From the NCBI RefSeq assembly GCF_026241165.1, contig NZ_JAPFQN010000003.1, positions 186,001-250,000 of the forward strand: a stretch of 64,000 nt of DNA. Reading direction: 5' to 3'. The stretch comes from Mangrovivirga halotolerans. Lineage in GTDB: Bacteria; Bacteroidota; Bacteroidia; Cytophagales; Cyclobacteriaceae. How positions within the stretch are numbered: position 1 is the stretch's first letter; every line of letters begins with the position of its first letter. The notes beneath the pieces were generated by a model. The model did not search any database. It was given only the letters and a program-made list of their open reading frames with translations, and was not told the origin of the DNA. The translations under genes were made by a program, and so were the position numbers. This document shows positions 8,045-16,950 of this stretch, in pieces.

Positions 8045-9391
8045 TCAGGAAACAGTTTTCATTAGAAATTCCTTTAGATCTTTTGAAGGGCCATCAAGAT
8101 CGCTTTCAATAATTTTACCTTCAGGGTCAATTAATATGTATCTTGGTATTGATGGAATAAAGAATTTATTTCTGAAATGTTCGATTTTATCATTAGATAT
8201 TTTGACATCAAGGCTATTATCGGGTAATCGTTGATTCTTGATATAGGATTGCCATTTATCAGTGTTTTTATCAACTGATACCATCAAAAACTGAATGTTT
8301 TTATCAGAAGTTTCTTCAGCTATTTTGATCAAGTCAGGTCTGTATTTTACACAAGGACCACACCATGTTGCCCACGCATCAATCAGGACATATTTTCCTT
8401 TATAATCTGATAATTGAATTTTTGTCCCTTCAATCGTAGTTGCATTGAAATCAAAGGCAGTTTTACCATTGTCTGAACTCTTTAGTGAATTTTTAAGACC
8501 TTTTAGAAGAAAAGAATATTTATTATCACTAAGGTTGCTTATCGCATTTTCCAGTATCTTACTTTCAAACAGATTTTGATGGGCTTTCCAGTACTCAGGG
8601 GATTCAATTAAATGTTTTAAATAAACAACCCGGTAAAGTTCTTCTAATTGCTCATTATCAGTCCTATCACCGATGTATTGATCAAAAGATTCATAATCTA
8701 ATTTCAGATCAGATCGAAGATATTCTGTTTCGTATTTGTAAAGAACATTAGTCGGGGAGTACAACGAATAGTAGTTCCCATCATCTATCTGATCAATAAA
8801 ATCATAATACTTTGATTTAGCCGGAATATCGTTCATCATCCGGCCGTAATAAAACAAAAAGGAATAAGCCCTTGCTTTATTTTGATGCTTTAACAAATTA
8901 ATGATCTCAATACTTAATTCATTTTCAAAGGTCGAAATAACCTTTTCTCTTTTGTTTATCAGACTATCAAATAATCCTTTTACATGTGCAGGATCACTAT
9001 TCCCGAATATTTCACGACCATGATGAGCACTTGTGAACATAAGGTTAGTTGATTTCCATAAATAATTTGCCAATGAATCTTGCAGGGAACCACTTATTGA
9101 AATTGAATCTTTATTTATTAGAATTGTTTTATTATCTCCTGGTGAGAAAACAGCTATTGCTTCGCCTTCTGAATAACTTGATGTAACAGTTGTTAGAATT
9201 GGTTTTTCAGTATCCAAAGAAACAGTATATGAAGTATCACTAATTTCTATCTTATTTATGATTTTATCGGTTGTGACCTCTTTAAGGTAGAGAGTCCCTT
9301 TCTCATTTTTGGCATCAATAGAAATATTTACACTATTTTTCTGGCATGACATTATCATTAATAAAATAAGAATAGATAAAAACGATCTCAT
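8045..9391 (-). CDS. TlpA-family thiol-disulfide lipoprotein
   Basis: A 448-residue exported protein. The N-terminus has a hydrophobic signal ending in a cysteine (IMSC, Cys16), so it is probably a lipoprotein. Residues ~25-110 look like the DUF4369-type beta domain common in Bacteroidota, a helical middle follows, and a thioredoxin/AhpC-TSA domain covers ~310-445 with the redox motif WCGPC near residue 345. The role is probably periplasmic thiol reduction, for instance in cytochrome maturation or redox stress; the partner is unknown. It is monocistronic. A perfect palindrome 30-45 bp upstream of the ATG suggests repressor control. Confidence 0.88.
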   Translation of the reverse strand: MRSFLSILILLMIMSCQKNSVNISIDAKNEKGTLYLKEVTTDKIINKIEISDTSYTVSLDTEKPILTTVTSSYSEGEAIAVFSPGDNKTILINKDSISISGSLQDSLANYLWKSTNLMFTSAHHGREIFGNSDPAHVKGLFDSLINKREKVISTFENELSIEIINLLKHQNKARAYSFLFYYGRMMNDIPAKSKYYDFIDQIDDGNYYSLYSPTNVLYKYETEYLRSDLKLDYESFDQYIGDRTDNEQLEELYRVVYLKHLIESPEYWKAHQNLFESKILENAISNLSDNKYSFLLKGLKNSLKSSDNGKTAFDFNATTIEGTKIQLSDYKGKYVLIDAWATWCGPCVKYRPDLIKIAEETSDKNIQFLMVSVDKNTDKWQSYIKNQRLPDNSLDVKISNDKIEHFRNKFFIPSIPRYILIDPEGKIIESDLDGPSKDLKEFLMKTVS

Positions 9392-9420
9392 TAGTTTAGA
9401 ATATAGTTGAATTACTAAAT

Positions 9421-9446
9421 AACTAAATATTTAGTTGAGTGTCAAC
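9421..9446. promoter_or_regulatory. Palindromic operator-like sites upstream of the TlpA lipoprotein gene
   Basis: AACTAAATATTTAGTT (9421-9436) is a perfect 16-bp palindrome, overlapped by GTTGA-GTG-TCAAC (9434-9446). They sit 30-55 bp before the start of the minus-strand TlpA gene, where a promoter is expected. The ACTAAAT/ATTTAGT form resembles operators of BlaI/MecI-type repressors. No such regulator is encoded in this window. The regulator assignment is inference. Confidence 0.5.
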
Positions 9447-9483
9447 ATTTAGGTTGAAAAATTATGGGAATTCAGATGTGGGA

Positions 9484-9508
9484 ATAAAAAAAGCCTCTAA
9501 AAGAGGCT
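9484..9508 (-). terminator. Rho-independent terminator after the alpha/beta hydrolase gene
   Basis: On the minus strand AGCCTCT, a 3-4 nt loop and AGAGGCT are followed by a T-run. It lies 23 bp after the hydrolase stop and ends the dxs-hydrolase transcript. Confidence 0.85.
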
Positions 9509-9530
9509 AGCTAATTAATATTTTATGATC

Positions 9531-10313
9531 TTAATGTTGTAAAGCTTCAACTCTTTCTAAAAATCCCTTAATAAAGTTTTCTGTCTCAGCTTTTCTTTCA
9601 TACATGCCCATATGACAGGTATTGTCAAGCATAACACAGTTATCAGCATGAAGATCTTCAATTTGATTCTCACTATGCATTCTAGGAACAGCGCTGTCTT
9701 CTGCTCCTGCGATAAACATGATTGGCTTTTTGAAATTTCTTAAAACATATCTTCTGTCTACCCTGTCACGCATGGCCTCGGTATATTCGATCAGAACTTC
9801 CTGGTCAACCTGTTTCCCAATCTCGACCATGTTATCAATAGTGTCTTTGAGTTCACTTCTATTTGAATAGTGAAAGAGTGGAGATACAAAAGAAGAAATA
9901 AACTTTTGGACACCATTATTTTTCACAAAGGAAATGACGTTATCCCTGGTTCCTTTTTTTTCGATTGTGTCTGCATAAGCTGTAGAGTGAAAAAGGCCAA
10001 GTGAAGCAAGTGATTCCGGATATTTATCTGCAATTGCCAAAGCAATGTATCCACCCAAAGAATGACCAATAAGATGAACATCTTCTAAGTGATGATGATC
10101 CATCCATGCTTTAATCACATCAGCGACTCTTTCTATTGAAATTTTCTCATCTAAAGGGTTTGATTTGCCAAAACCGGGGAGGTCAGGAGCCAACACACGA
10201 TAATCCCTGCCTAATGTGTCGATCAGACCATTCCAGAGACTATTGTCTTCACAAAACCCATGTAATAATACTACTGCAGGACCCTTGCCTGCTTCCTGAT
10301 GATAAATCGTCAT
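9531..10313 (-). CDS. Alpha/beta-fold hydrolase
   Basis: A 260-residue alpha/beta hydrolase. The oxyanion segment LLHGF (residues 16-20), the nucleophile elbow GHSLGG with Ser85, an acid near A-G-A-E-D (about 207) and the catalytic His in N-T-C-H-M-G (about 237) give a complete triad. A cap-domain region lies between about 120 and 195. It is cytoplasmic, with no signal peptide. The substrate is unknown; esters or C-C bond cleavage are both possible. Its start is 20 bp after the dxs stop and the pair ends at one terminator, so it is expressed with isoprenoid precursor synthesis. Confidence 0.88.
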   Translation of the reverse strand: MTIYHQEAGKGPAVVLLHGFCEDNSLWNGLIDTLGRDYRVLAPDLPGFGKSNPLDEKISIERVADVIKAWMDHHHLEDVHLIGHSLGGYIALAIADKYPESLASLGLFHSTAYADTIEKKGTRDNVISFVKNNGVQKFISSFVSPLFHYSNRSELKDTIDNMVEIGKQVDQEVLIEYTEAMRDRVDRRYVLRNFKKPIMFIAGAEDSAVPRMHSENQIEDLHADNCVMLDNTCHMGMYERKAETENFIKGFLERVEALQH

Positions 10314-10332
10314 GCAAATATAACGTGATCGA

Positions 10333-12255
10333 TTAAGCTTTTGGTACAGTAATTTCTAATTGTTCCAGACATGTTTCATAAATACCTTCGGGATCATAGC
10401 CACATTCTTTATGTAGTTCTGGTTGTTCCCCGTGTTCAACAAGTCTGTCAGGTATGCCAAGTCTCTTTACCTTAGCTGAATAGCCATTTTCGGCCATAAA
10501 TTCTAAAATTGCAGACCCGAATCCTCCAGGAAGACATCCATCTTCCACGGTGATTACTTTGTCATAATTTTTGAAAATATCATGAAGCAACTCTTCGTCC
10601 AGAGGTTTTACAAATCTCATGTCGTAATGACCGATTTCAATTCCTTGTTCAGAAAGTCTTTCTGTTACTTCCACAGCATAATTTCCTATATGGCCTATTG
10701 TTAAAATAGCCAGATCTTTACCCTGTTTGATGCAGCGACCGGTTCCAACTTCAATCTCTTTCATTGGAGTCCTCCAGTCAGGCATTACACCTTTCCCTCT
10801 TGGATATCTGATTGTAAAAGCACCTTCTCTAGGAAGTTGAGCTGTATACATCATATTTCTGAGTTCTGATTCATTCATTGGGGCCGCAACGACATTATTT
10901 GGTATGCATCGCATATAAGCCAGATCATATGCCCCGTGATGTGTTGCTCCGTCAGCTCCGGCTATTCCGGCTCTGTCAAGACAGAATATCACATGAAGAT
11001 TTTGAATACATACATCGTGGATTACCTGGTCATATGCTCTTTGCATAAAACTCGAGTATATATTGCAAAATGGTATTTTACCTTGGGTAGCAAGTCCTGC
11101 AGAAAAAGTAACGGCATGTTGCTCTGCAATGTCCACATCAAAAGCCCTTTCAGGAATTGCTTCCATCATGATTTTCATGCTACTTCCAGATGGCATGGCC
11201 GGTGTGATACCGACGATATCTTTATTTTTCTCAGCTAATTCTACCAGTGTATGGCCAAAAACATCCTGATATTTAGGAGGCTGAGGCTTTTCGCTAGCTT
11301 TTTTATGAATTTCACCGGTAATTTTATCAAACGTCCCCGGTGCATGCCAGGTTGTTTGATTTCCGTCTTCGGCAGGCTTATATCCTTTTCCTTTACGGGT
11401 AACGCAATGAAGAATTTTTGGCCCAGGAATATCTTTAAGATCATTAAAGATCTCAACAAGATGATCAACATCATGGCCGTCTACAGGCCCGAAATATCTT
11501 AAATTAAACGATTCAAATAAATTGCTCTGTTTTAAAAGAAAAGACTTTATACTAGTTTCAACTTTAGAAACCACTTCTCTTGCATTCGGACCAAATTTGC
11601 TGATCTTTCCTAGGAGATGCCAAACATCATCTCTCATTTTATTATATGTATGAGAGGTTGTAATGTCAGTCAGGTAATCCTTTAATGCACCAACATTTGG
11701 ATCGATAGACATGCAGTTGTCGTTCAGGACAATCGTAAGGTTAGAGTTAAGTACTCCAGCCTGGTTCATTCCTTCGAAAGCAATTCCACCAGTCATTGCT
11801 CCATCGCCAATAACTGCAATGTGTTGTTTATCTTTATTATTATCCAGTTTAGATGCTATTGACATCCCGAGAGCTGCAGATATAGAGGTGGAACTATGTC
11901 CAACACCAAAAGCATCATATTCACTTTCTTTAATCTTAGGAAAACCAGAAAGACCTCCGTACTTTCTATTAGTATGAAACTGATCTCTGCGGCCTGTGAT
12001 TATTTTATGCCCGTATGCCTGATGGCCCACATCCCAGACTAATTGATCATCTGGTGTATTATATACATAATGTAAGGCAGTTGTTAATTCAACTACACCC
12101 AAGCTGGCTCCGAAGTGCCCACCATAAACCGAAACGCTATCTACGATAAATTGCCTGAGTTCATCACAAAAAGCTTTAAGCTGTGACTTGTCAAGTTTTT
12201 TTAAGTCTTCTGGGCTGTTTACTTCCGCCAGTAATTTGCCGGGCTTGATTAACAT
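10333..12255 (-). CDS. dxs: 1-deoxy-D-xylulose-5-phosphate synthase
   Basis: A 640-residue thiamine-diphosphate enzyme that condenses pyruvate with glyceraldehyde-3-phosphate in the first step of the MEP isoprenoid pathway. It shows the N-terminal W-D-V-G-H-Q-A-Y-x-H-K segment, the ThDP/Mg motif GDGAMTGG with a downstream N-D-N (about 153-185), the H-V-x-T-x-K-G-x-G-Y segment (CVTRKGKGY) and the transketolase-type pyrimidine domain with D-I-A-E-Q-H-A-V-T-F. The C-terminal domain is complete. The length is normal. The ATG at 12255 is preceded by a 178-bp intergenic region shared with divergent scpA. Confidence 0.96.
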   Translation of the reverse strand: MLIKPGKLLAEVNSPEDLKKLDKSQLKAFCDELRQFIVDSVSVYGGHFGASLGVVELTTALHYVYNTPDDQLVWDVGHQAYGHKIITGRRDQFHTNRKYGGLSGFPKIKESEYDAFGVGHSSTSISAALGMSIASKLDNNKDKQHIAVIGDGAMTGGIAFEGMNQAGVLNSNLTIVLNDNCMSIDPNVGALKDYLTDITTSHTYNKMRDDVWHLLGKISKFGPNAREVVSKVETSIKSFLLKQSNLFESFNLRYFGPVDGHDVDHLVEIFNDLKDIPGPKILHCVTRKGKGYKPAEDGNQTTWHAPGTFDKITGEIHKKASEKPQPPKYQDVFGHTLVELAEKNKDIVGITPAMPSGSSMKIMMEAIPERAFDVDIAEQHAVTFSAGLATQGKIPFCNIYSSFMQRAYDQVIHDVCIQNLHVIFCLDRAGIAGADGATHHGAYDLAYMRCIPNNVVAAPMNESELRNMMYTAQLPREGAFTIRYPRGKGVMPDWRTPMKEIEVGTGRCIKQGKDLAILTIGHIGNYAVEVTERLSEQGIEIGHYDMRFVKPLDEELLHDIFKNYDKVITVEDGCLPGGFGSAILEFMAENGYSAKVKRLGIPDRLVEHGEQPELHKECGYDPEGIYETCLEQLEITVPKA

Positions 12256-12371
12256 AGGGCTATTTTAAAATGTTTACAGCTTAAACTGTCAAAAATTTAT
12301 AATGTTTGTGTTTTTAAAGATAAACTTTTTCTTATCTACTGCAAAATTATATATTTTTTGGATACCAATGG

Positions 12372-12379
12372 TATATTTG
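12372..12379 (+). promoter_or_regulatory. Bacteroidota -7 element for scpA
   Basis: TATATTTG followed by C fits the Bacteroidota sigma-A -7 consensus TAnnTTTG. It lies 55 bp before the TTG start of scpA, in the 178-bp gap between divergent dxs and scpA. No well-spaced -33 TTTG is evident. Confidence 0.5.
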
Positions 12380-12433
12380 CAAGGCAACTTGACTTGGAGA
12401 GTTTATATTGCATAGGTTAAAAATCTTTAAAAT

Positions 12434-13180
12434 TTGAGCTTCGAAATAAAATTACCTTTGTTTGAAGGTCCTTTTGACCTGCTTCTCTTCTTTATAGAAA
12501 GAGATGAACTGGATATTTATGATATTCCGATAAGCAAAATAACGCTCGATTTTTTAGATTACCTTAAGCATCTGGAGCAAATGAATATTGAGGTTGCAAG
12601 TGAATTCATCCTCGTGGCATCAACTTTAATGCGGATTAAATCCAAGATGCTACTGCCCAGACCCGAACTCGATGAAGAAGGTAATGAGATCGATCCCCGT
12701 GATGAATTAGTCAGACACCTTCTCGAGTATAAAAAGTACAAGTCAGTAATTAAAGAGCTGTCTGAAATGGAAGGTGATAGAATAACTCGGGATAAACGAG
12801 GGAATATCACCAAAGAGTTGCGGAAATTATCTGAGAGTACCAATGTTGAAGCCGAATTACAGGATATTGACCTTTTCAAATTATTAAAAGTATACAGAAA
12901 AGTTCTTGAAAGGTATGAGATCGAACAATCGAAGCCTCGTCATGAGGTAGTGCAATATCCTTATACCATAGACGGACAAAAACAACGGATCCTCAACTGG
13001 CTTGGTAATAAACCCAGAATCAGTTTTGAAGAAGTGATTTCAAAACAACCCGATAAGATCGCTGTAATATTTAATTTTTTATCTATTCTGGAACTTCTGC
13101 AGCTCAACTTAGTTACATTACATATTGGAGAAGGATTCAATAATTTTTGGATTGAAAAGATAGAACTGCAAGAAGCGTAA
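12434..13180 (+). CDS. scpA: Segregation and condensation protein A (kleisin)
   Basis: A 248-residue kleisin subunit that bridges the SMC dimer, with ScpB, in chromosome condensation and segregation. The N-terminal FEGPFDLLLFFIERDELDIYD segment (starting near residue 9) is the family hallmark. The middle is helical and charged, and the C-terminus has the winged-helix segment FNFLSILELLQL. The start must be the TTG at 12434: an in-frame TAA lies 6 bp upstream (12428) and no ATG or GTG gives the conserved N-terminus. A flippase-like gene follows 6 bp later. Neither smc nor scpB is in the window. Confidence 0.93.
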   Translation: MSFEIKLPLFEGPFDLLLFFIERDELDIYDIPISKITLDFLDYLKHLEQMNIEVASEFILVASTLMRIKSKMLLPRPELDEEGNEIDPRDELVRHLLEYKKYKSVIKELSEMEGDRITRDKRGNITKELRKLSESTNVEAELQDIDLFKLLKVYRKVLERYEIEQSKPRHEVVQYPYTIDGQKQRILNWLGNKPRISFEEVISKQPDKIAVIFNFLSILELLQLNLVTLHIGEGFNNFWIEKIELQEA

Positions 13181-13186
13181 TACTTA

Positions 13187-14296
13187 ATGGAGATTAATGC
13201 CAAGAAAGCTTTTGAAACATTAAACCCCAGAAAGGTCTGGATACCTGTGGCCATTGGCCTGGCTATAGTTTTTTATTTATTCTGGTCAGATCCGGATATG
13301 ACATTATCGGATCTATCTAATATTTTTAAGGCTAAAACACTTCCTTTATTACTAGCAGTATTTGTTTTGATTGCTCGTGATTTAGGATATATGTACCGAA
13401 TAAGAGTACTGACCAATCACGAAATTAATTGGAGTGGCGCTTTTTATGTAATTATCCTCTGGGAGTTTGCTTCAGCAGTAACTCCTTCTGTGGTTGGAGG
13501 AACAGCTGTTGCTGTATTTATCTTAATGATGGAGAGAATGTCATTCGGGCGGTCTTTGTCATTTGTAATGCTCACAGCAATATTTGATAATTTATACTTC
13601 CTTACTGTTGCTCCATTAGTAATCTTATTGACATCAGGGAATATTTTTCCGGAATTACAGGAGTCATTTTCCCTTTTCGGAATGGAATTTAATGTTGATA
13701 AAGGGTTAGAAAACCTCTTTTGGATAAGCTTTTCACTGATATTATTATATACATCAGTGATGAGTTATGCATTGTTTTTCAGACCACGGGCATTTAAATG
13801 GATTTTGCTCAGGTTAACAGGCATTAAGTTTTTCAGGAAATTCAGACATGCGGCAGCAAAAAATGGCGATGATATTATTCTTGCCTCAAGGCAATTAAAA
13901 GGTAAAGACTGGAAATACTGGTCAAAGATCCTGGTATCCACATATTTTATCTGGACAGCTCGTTATTTAATGCTCAATTGTATAATTGCCTCTTTTGCCT
14001 CGGTAAACTTTGTCGAGCATCTTGATATATTAGGTAAAGAAGTTATCATGTGGGTGATTATGTTGATTTCACCAACTCCGGGAAGTAGCGGGACGGCTGA
14101 AGTATCTTTTGATTTGTTTTATAATAGCTATCTGGGGGTAAATACCCTTGGTACTGCGATACTGTGGCGTTTATTTACCTATTATTTTTATTTATTGCTT
14201 GGCGTGTTATTTCTTCCTCAATGGATCAGAAGGATTTATAACCGGGATATTAAAACCAAGGAAATGGAAAAAGCAAAAGAAGAAATCAAGATATAA
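13187..14296 (+). CDS. YbhN/LPG-synthase transmembrane-domain family protein
   Basis: A 369-residue inner-membrane protein with about eight hydrophobic helices, matching the UPF0104/YbhN family that corresponds to the flippase half of MprF without the catalytic domain. Typical segments are WEFASAVTPSVVGGTAVAVF (about 88-107) and SPTPGSSGTAEVSFDLF (about 295-311). Function is likely lipid or polyprenyl-linked substrate translocation, but unproven. It begins 6 bp after scpA and is followed by a bidirectional terminator. The linkage with scpA may be only co-transcription. Confidence 0.87.
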   Translation: MEINAKKAFETLNPRKVWIPVAIGLAIVFYLFWSDPDMTLSDLSNIFKAKTLPLLLAVFVLIARDLGYMYRIRVLTNHEINWSGAFYVIILWEFASAVTPSVVGGTAVAVFILMMERMSFGRSLSFVMLTAIFDNLYFLTVAPLVILLTSGNIFPELQESFSLFGMEFNVDKGLENLFWISFSLILLYTSVMSYALFFRPRAFKWILLRLTGIKFFRKFRHAAAKNGDDIILASRQLKGKDWKYWSKILVSTYFIWTARYLMLNCIIASFASVNFVEHLDILGKEVIMWVIMLISPTPGSSGTAEVSFDLFYNSYLGVNTLGTAILWRLFTYYFYLLLGVLFLPQWIRRIYNRDIKTKEMEKAKEEIKI

Positions 14297-14329
14297 AAAA
14301 AGCTATCCGGTTGCGGATAGCTTTTTTTA
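14297..14329. terminator. Bidirectional terminator between the flippase gene and ndk
   Basis: AGCTATCCG and CGGATAGCT form a stem with a short loop, with A-tracts on the left and T-tracts on the right, so it works on both strands between two convergent genes. Confidence 0.88.
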
Positions 14330-14349
14330 TATCTGATCTTAATCAGTAA

Positions 14350-14769
14350 TTAAAATTCTTCAGTTTTAGCAAAGAAGAATCTTCCTTCGATTTCTGCATT
14401 TTCGTCAGAATCAGATCCATGAATAGCATTAGCTTCGATAGATTCTGCAAATAAAGCTCTGATCGTGCCTTCAGCAGCTTCTTTTGGATTAGTAGCACCA
14501 ATTAAAGTTCTGAAATCTTCTACTGCGTTATCTTTTTCAAGAATCATCGGTACAATTGCACCTGAAGACATGTATTCACAAAGGTCATTGTAAAACGGAC
14601 GTTCTTTGTGAACTTCGTAAAACTGGCCAGCTCTTTCAGCACTCATTTTGGTCATTTTCATTGCTTTAATAGAAAAGCCTGCTTCCTGGATCATCTTTGT
14701 GATTGCTCCAACATTACCTGCGCCAACTGCGTCAGGTTTGATCATGGTAAACGTTCTGTTTCCTGCCAT
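14350..14769 (-). CDS. ndk: Nucleoside-diphosphate kinase
   Basis: A 139-residue enzyme that transfers the gamma-phosphate between nucleoside di- and triphosphates. The family signature NAIHGSD holds the phosphorylated His117; Lys11 in T-M-I-K-P-D-A-V and the Arg residues of the nucleotide site (for example R87 in DFRTLIGAT) are present. Normal length, cytoplasmic. It is monocistronic, with a clear -7/-33 promoter upstream and a bidirectional terminator downstream. Confidence 0.96.
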   Translation of the reverse strand: MAGNRTFTMIKPDAVGAGNVGAITKMIQEAGFSIKAMKMTKMSAERAGQFYEVHKERPFYNDLCEYMSSGAIVPMILEKDNAVEDFRTLIGATNPKEAAEGTIRALFAESIEANAIHGSDSDENAEIEGRFFFAKTEEF

Positions 14770-14804
14770 GTTAAAATTTATTTTTATTATTTTAGATTGC
14801 GGCG

Positions 14805-14833
14805 CAAAATTAGCAAGTCCCTGCCATTCAACC
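14805..14833 (-). promoter_or_regulatory. Promoter of ndk
   Basis: On the minus strand TAATTTTG (complement of 14805-14812) fits the TAnnTTTG -7 consensus, and a GTTGA sequence about 16 bp further upstream can serve as the -33 element. The leader to the ATG is about 30 nt. Confidence 0.55.
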
Positions 14834-15040
14834 TAATGATATTTATAGATATAGATTAAATTATTGTTAAAAGATATAAGTCTTGTTTTTAGATTATTCC
14901 GTTATTTTATTATACAATTGTAACCGATTAATTACATGAGCATTGTCTAAGTGAGTTCAAAGTTTGATATCTGTTTATTTATTTACACTTTTGCACGTTA
15001 ACAAAAGGCCATCCGTGAAGGTTGGATTTTTAAATAATTA

Positions 15041-16069
15041 ATGGAATATACCCAGGCACTAAAAGAGAAATTGAATATACCAAGGAAGATCGTTATTACA
15101 ACGCATCATAAACCTGATGCTGATGCATTGGGATCTTCATTGGGGTTAGCGGGCTATTTGATAAAGAGGGGGCATGACGTGCAAGTAATCACTCCTTCAG
15201 ATTACCCCGGGTTTTTACATTGGATGAAAGGTAATGATGATGTGATTATCTACGACGAGGAAAACGCTAAAGTAATGGATGTTATTACCTCAAAAGTAGC
15301 TAATGCTGATCTCATATTCTGCCTTGATTTTTCATGTTTAAGTCGAATTAATGGCTTAGGTGAACTTGTTGAAAAATCAAATTCTGAAAAGGTTTTGATC
15401 GATCATCACCAGAATCCTCAGGATTTTGCCCAATATGTATTTTGGGATACCGGTGCTGCGGCGACAGCGGAATTGGTTTACGATCTACTTGTCGATATGG
15501 GTGAATCAGACCTTATTGACACGGATATAGCTGAGGCTCTTTATTCAGGAATTATGACAGATACCGGTTCGTTCAGGCATAGTAATACTACAAAACATGT
15601 GCATGAAGTAGTCGGGCAGCTTATTGGACACGGAGCTGATATTAATAAAGTCTCCAGGTTGATATACGATAATAATAGTCCGGAAAGGATGAAATTCTTA
15701 GGTTGGGCACTCTATGAGAATTTAACTATTGTACCCGACCTCGAAACTGCTTATTTTTCTATCTCAGCAGAAGATCTTACCCGATTTAATTCAAAAACCG
15801 GTGACACGGAAGGTATTGTGAATTATGCACTATCTATTGAAGGTGTGAAAATAGCCGCTATGTTCACTGAAAGGGAGGAAGGAGTGAAAATTTCTTTCAG
15901 AAGTGTTACGGAAATAGCTGTGAATGAGATTGCTGCTGAACATTTTGATGGTGGAGGACATAAAAATGCAGCAGGGGGAAAAAGTGATCTTTCTTTAGAA
16001 GATACAGTTGATAAATTTCTGACTATATTAAGAGAACACAAAAAGGAAAAACTTAAAACTACATATTAA
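15041..16069 (+). CDS. DHH/DHHA1 phosphoesterase, NrnA-like
   Basis: A 342-residue DHH-family enzyme. The N-terminal metal motif THHKPDADALGSS (residues 21-33), the D-F-S segment (about 98), the DHH motif I-D-H-H-Q-N-P (about 124-130) and the C-terminal DHHA1 motif GGGHKNAAGG are all intact. The family includes nano-RNase/pAp phosphatase NrnA, which degrades short oligonucleotides and 3',5'-phosphoadenosine. Which activity dominates cannot be read from sequence. It heads a run with two FKBP lipoproteins (gap 11 bp), which end at a terminator. Confidence 0.88.
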   Translation: MEYTQALKEKLNIPRKIVITTHHKPDADALGSSLGLAGYLIKRGHDVQVITPSDYPGFLHWMKGNDDVIIYDEENAKVMDVITSKVANADLIFCLDFSCLSRINGLGELVEKSNSEKVLIDHHQNPQDFAQYVFWDTGAAATAELVYDLLVDMGESDLIDTDIAEALYSGIMTDTGSFRHSNTTKHVHEVVGQLIGHGADINKVSRLIYDNNSPERMKFLGWALYENLTIVPDLETAYFSISAEDLTRFNSKTGDTEGIVNYALSIEGVKIAAMFTEREEGVKISFRSVTEIAVNEIAAEHFDGGGHKNAAGGKSDLSLEDTVDKFLTILREHKKEKLKTTY

Positions 16070-16080
16070 AACAAACCACT

Positions 16081-16950
16081 ATGAAAAAATATTTTTTAAT
16101 GGTTGCATCATTAGTTGCTCTGGCAGCTTGTGAACAAGAAGAAAAAACAACCGCTTCAGGTTTCAAATACGAGACGTTAGGAGAAGAAACTAAAGTAGAA
16201 GCTGACTCTGGTAATTTCTTCATAATGAACCTGAAATTATCTGCAGACGATTCAGTAATATACTCTTCTCAGGAAAGAGGAATGCCAGCAGATTACCCTG
16301 TAATGCCAACCTTAAAAGAAAGAGAGAAAGGTACTATTGTTGAAGTTTTTCAGCTTTTAGCAAATAATGATAGCATTTATGCCGAGATTCCTGCTCCAGA
16401 TTTTTACAAAGGTGGTCCTGGATTACCTCCAAGCATTGATTCAACTACTATAATGAAAGTTGAGCTTGGACTAATTGATATTCTTTCTGCTGAGGATCGA
16501 ATGACCTATATGACCGAAGCAAATCAAAAGCTTCAGGAAAAACAAAAGAAAGAAGATCTGGCTAAGATCGAGGAGTACATTGCAGAGAACAATCTTGAAA
16601 ATGTAGAATCTACTGAATCTGGGCTTCACTATATAGTAACTGAAGAAGGAGAAGGGGAATCTCCTGAAGCAACTGATGTTGTTGAGGTGCATTATACTGG
16701 ATTTCTTTTGGACGGAACTAAATTTGAAAGCTCTAAGGATAATGGTGAGCCGGTAACTTTCCCTCTAAATAGAGTGATTCCAGGTTGGACTGAAGGCGTT
16801 CAACTTATGAAAGAGGGCGCGGAATATAAATTCATCATCCCTTCTTCTATGGCTTACGGGCCTCGAGGAAGCAGGGCAATTCCACCGAACTCTGTTTTGA
16901 TTTTTGATGTGGAGTTATTAGATATTAATCCAGAAAATGAAGAACAATAA
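16081..16950 (+). CDS. FKBP-type peptidyl-prolyl isomerase lipoprotein
   Basis: A 289-residue lipoprotein (signal ending L-A-A-C, Cys17). A first domain at ~28-150 looks like a degenerate FKBP fold, a charged helical linker follows at ~150-180, and a full FKBP domain lies at ~185-284 with VEVHYTGFLLDGTKFESS, VIPGWTEGVQLMKEG and FDVELL. It should assist folding of periplasmic or outer-membrane proteins. Its 3' end overlaps the next FKBP gene by 14 bp, so the two are translationally coupled. Confidence 0.9.
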   Translation: MKKYFLMVASLVALAACEQEEKTTASGFKYETLGEETKVEADSGNFFIMNLKLSADDSVIYSSQERGMPADYPVMPTLKEREKGTIVEVFQLLANNDSIYAEIPAPDFYKGGPGLPPSIDSTTIMKVELGLIDILSAEDRMTYMTEANQKLQEKQKKEDLAKIEEYIAENNLENVESTESGLHYIVTEEGEGESPEATDVVEVHYTGFLLDGTKFESSKDNGEPVTFPLNRVIPGWTEGVQLMKEGAEYKFIIPSSMAYGPRGSRAIPPNSVLIFDVELLDINPENEEQ

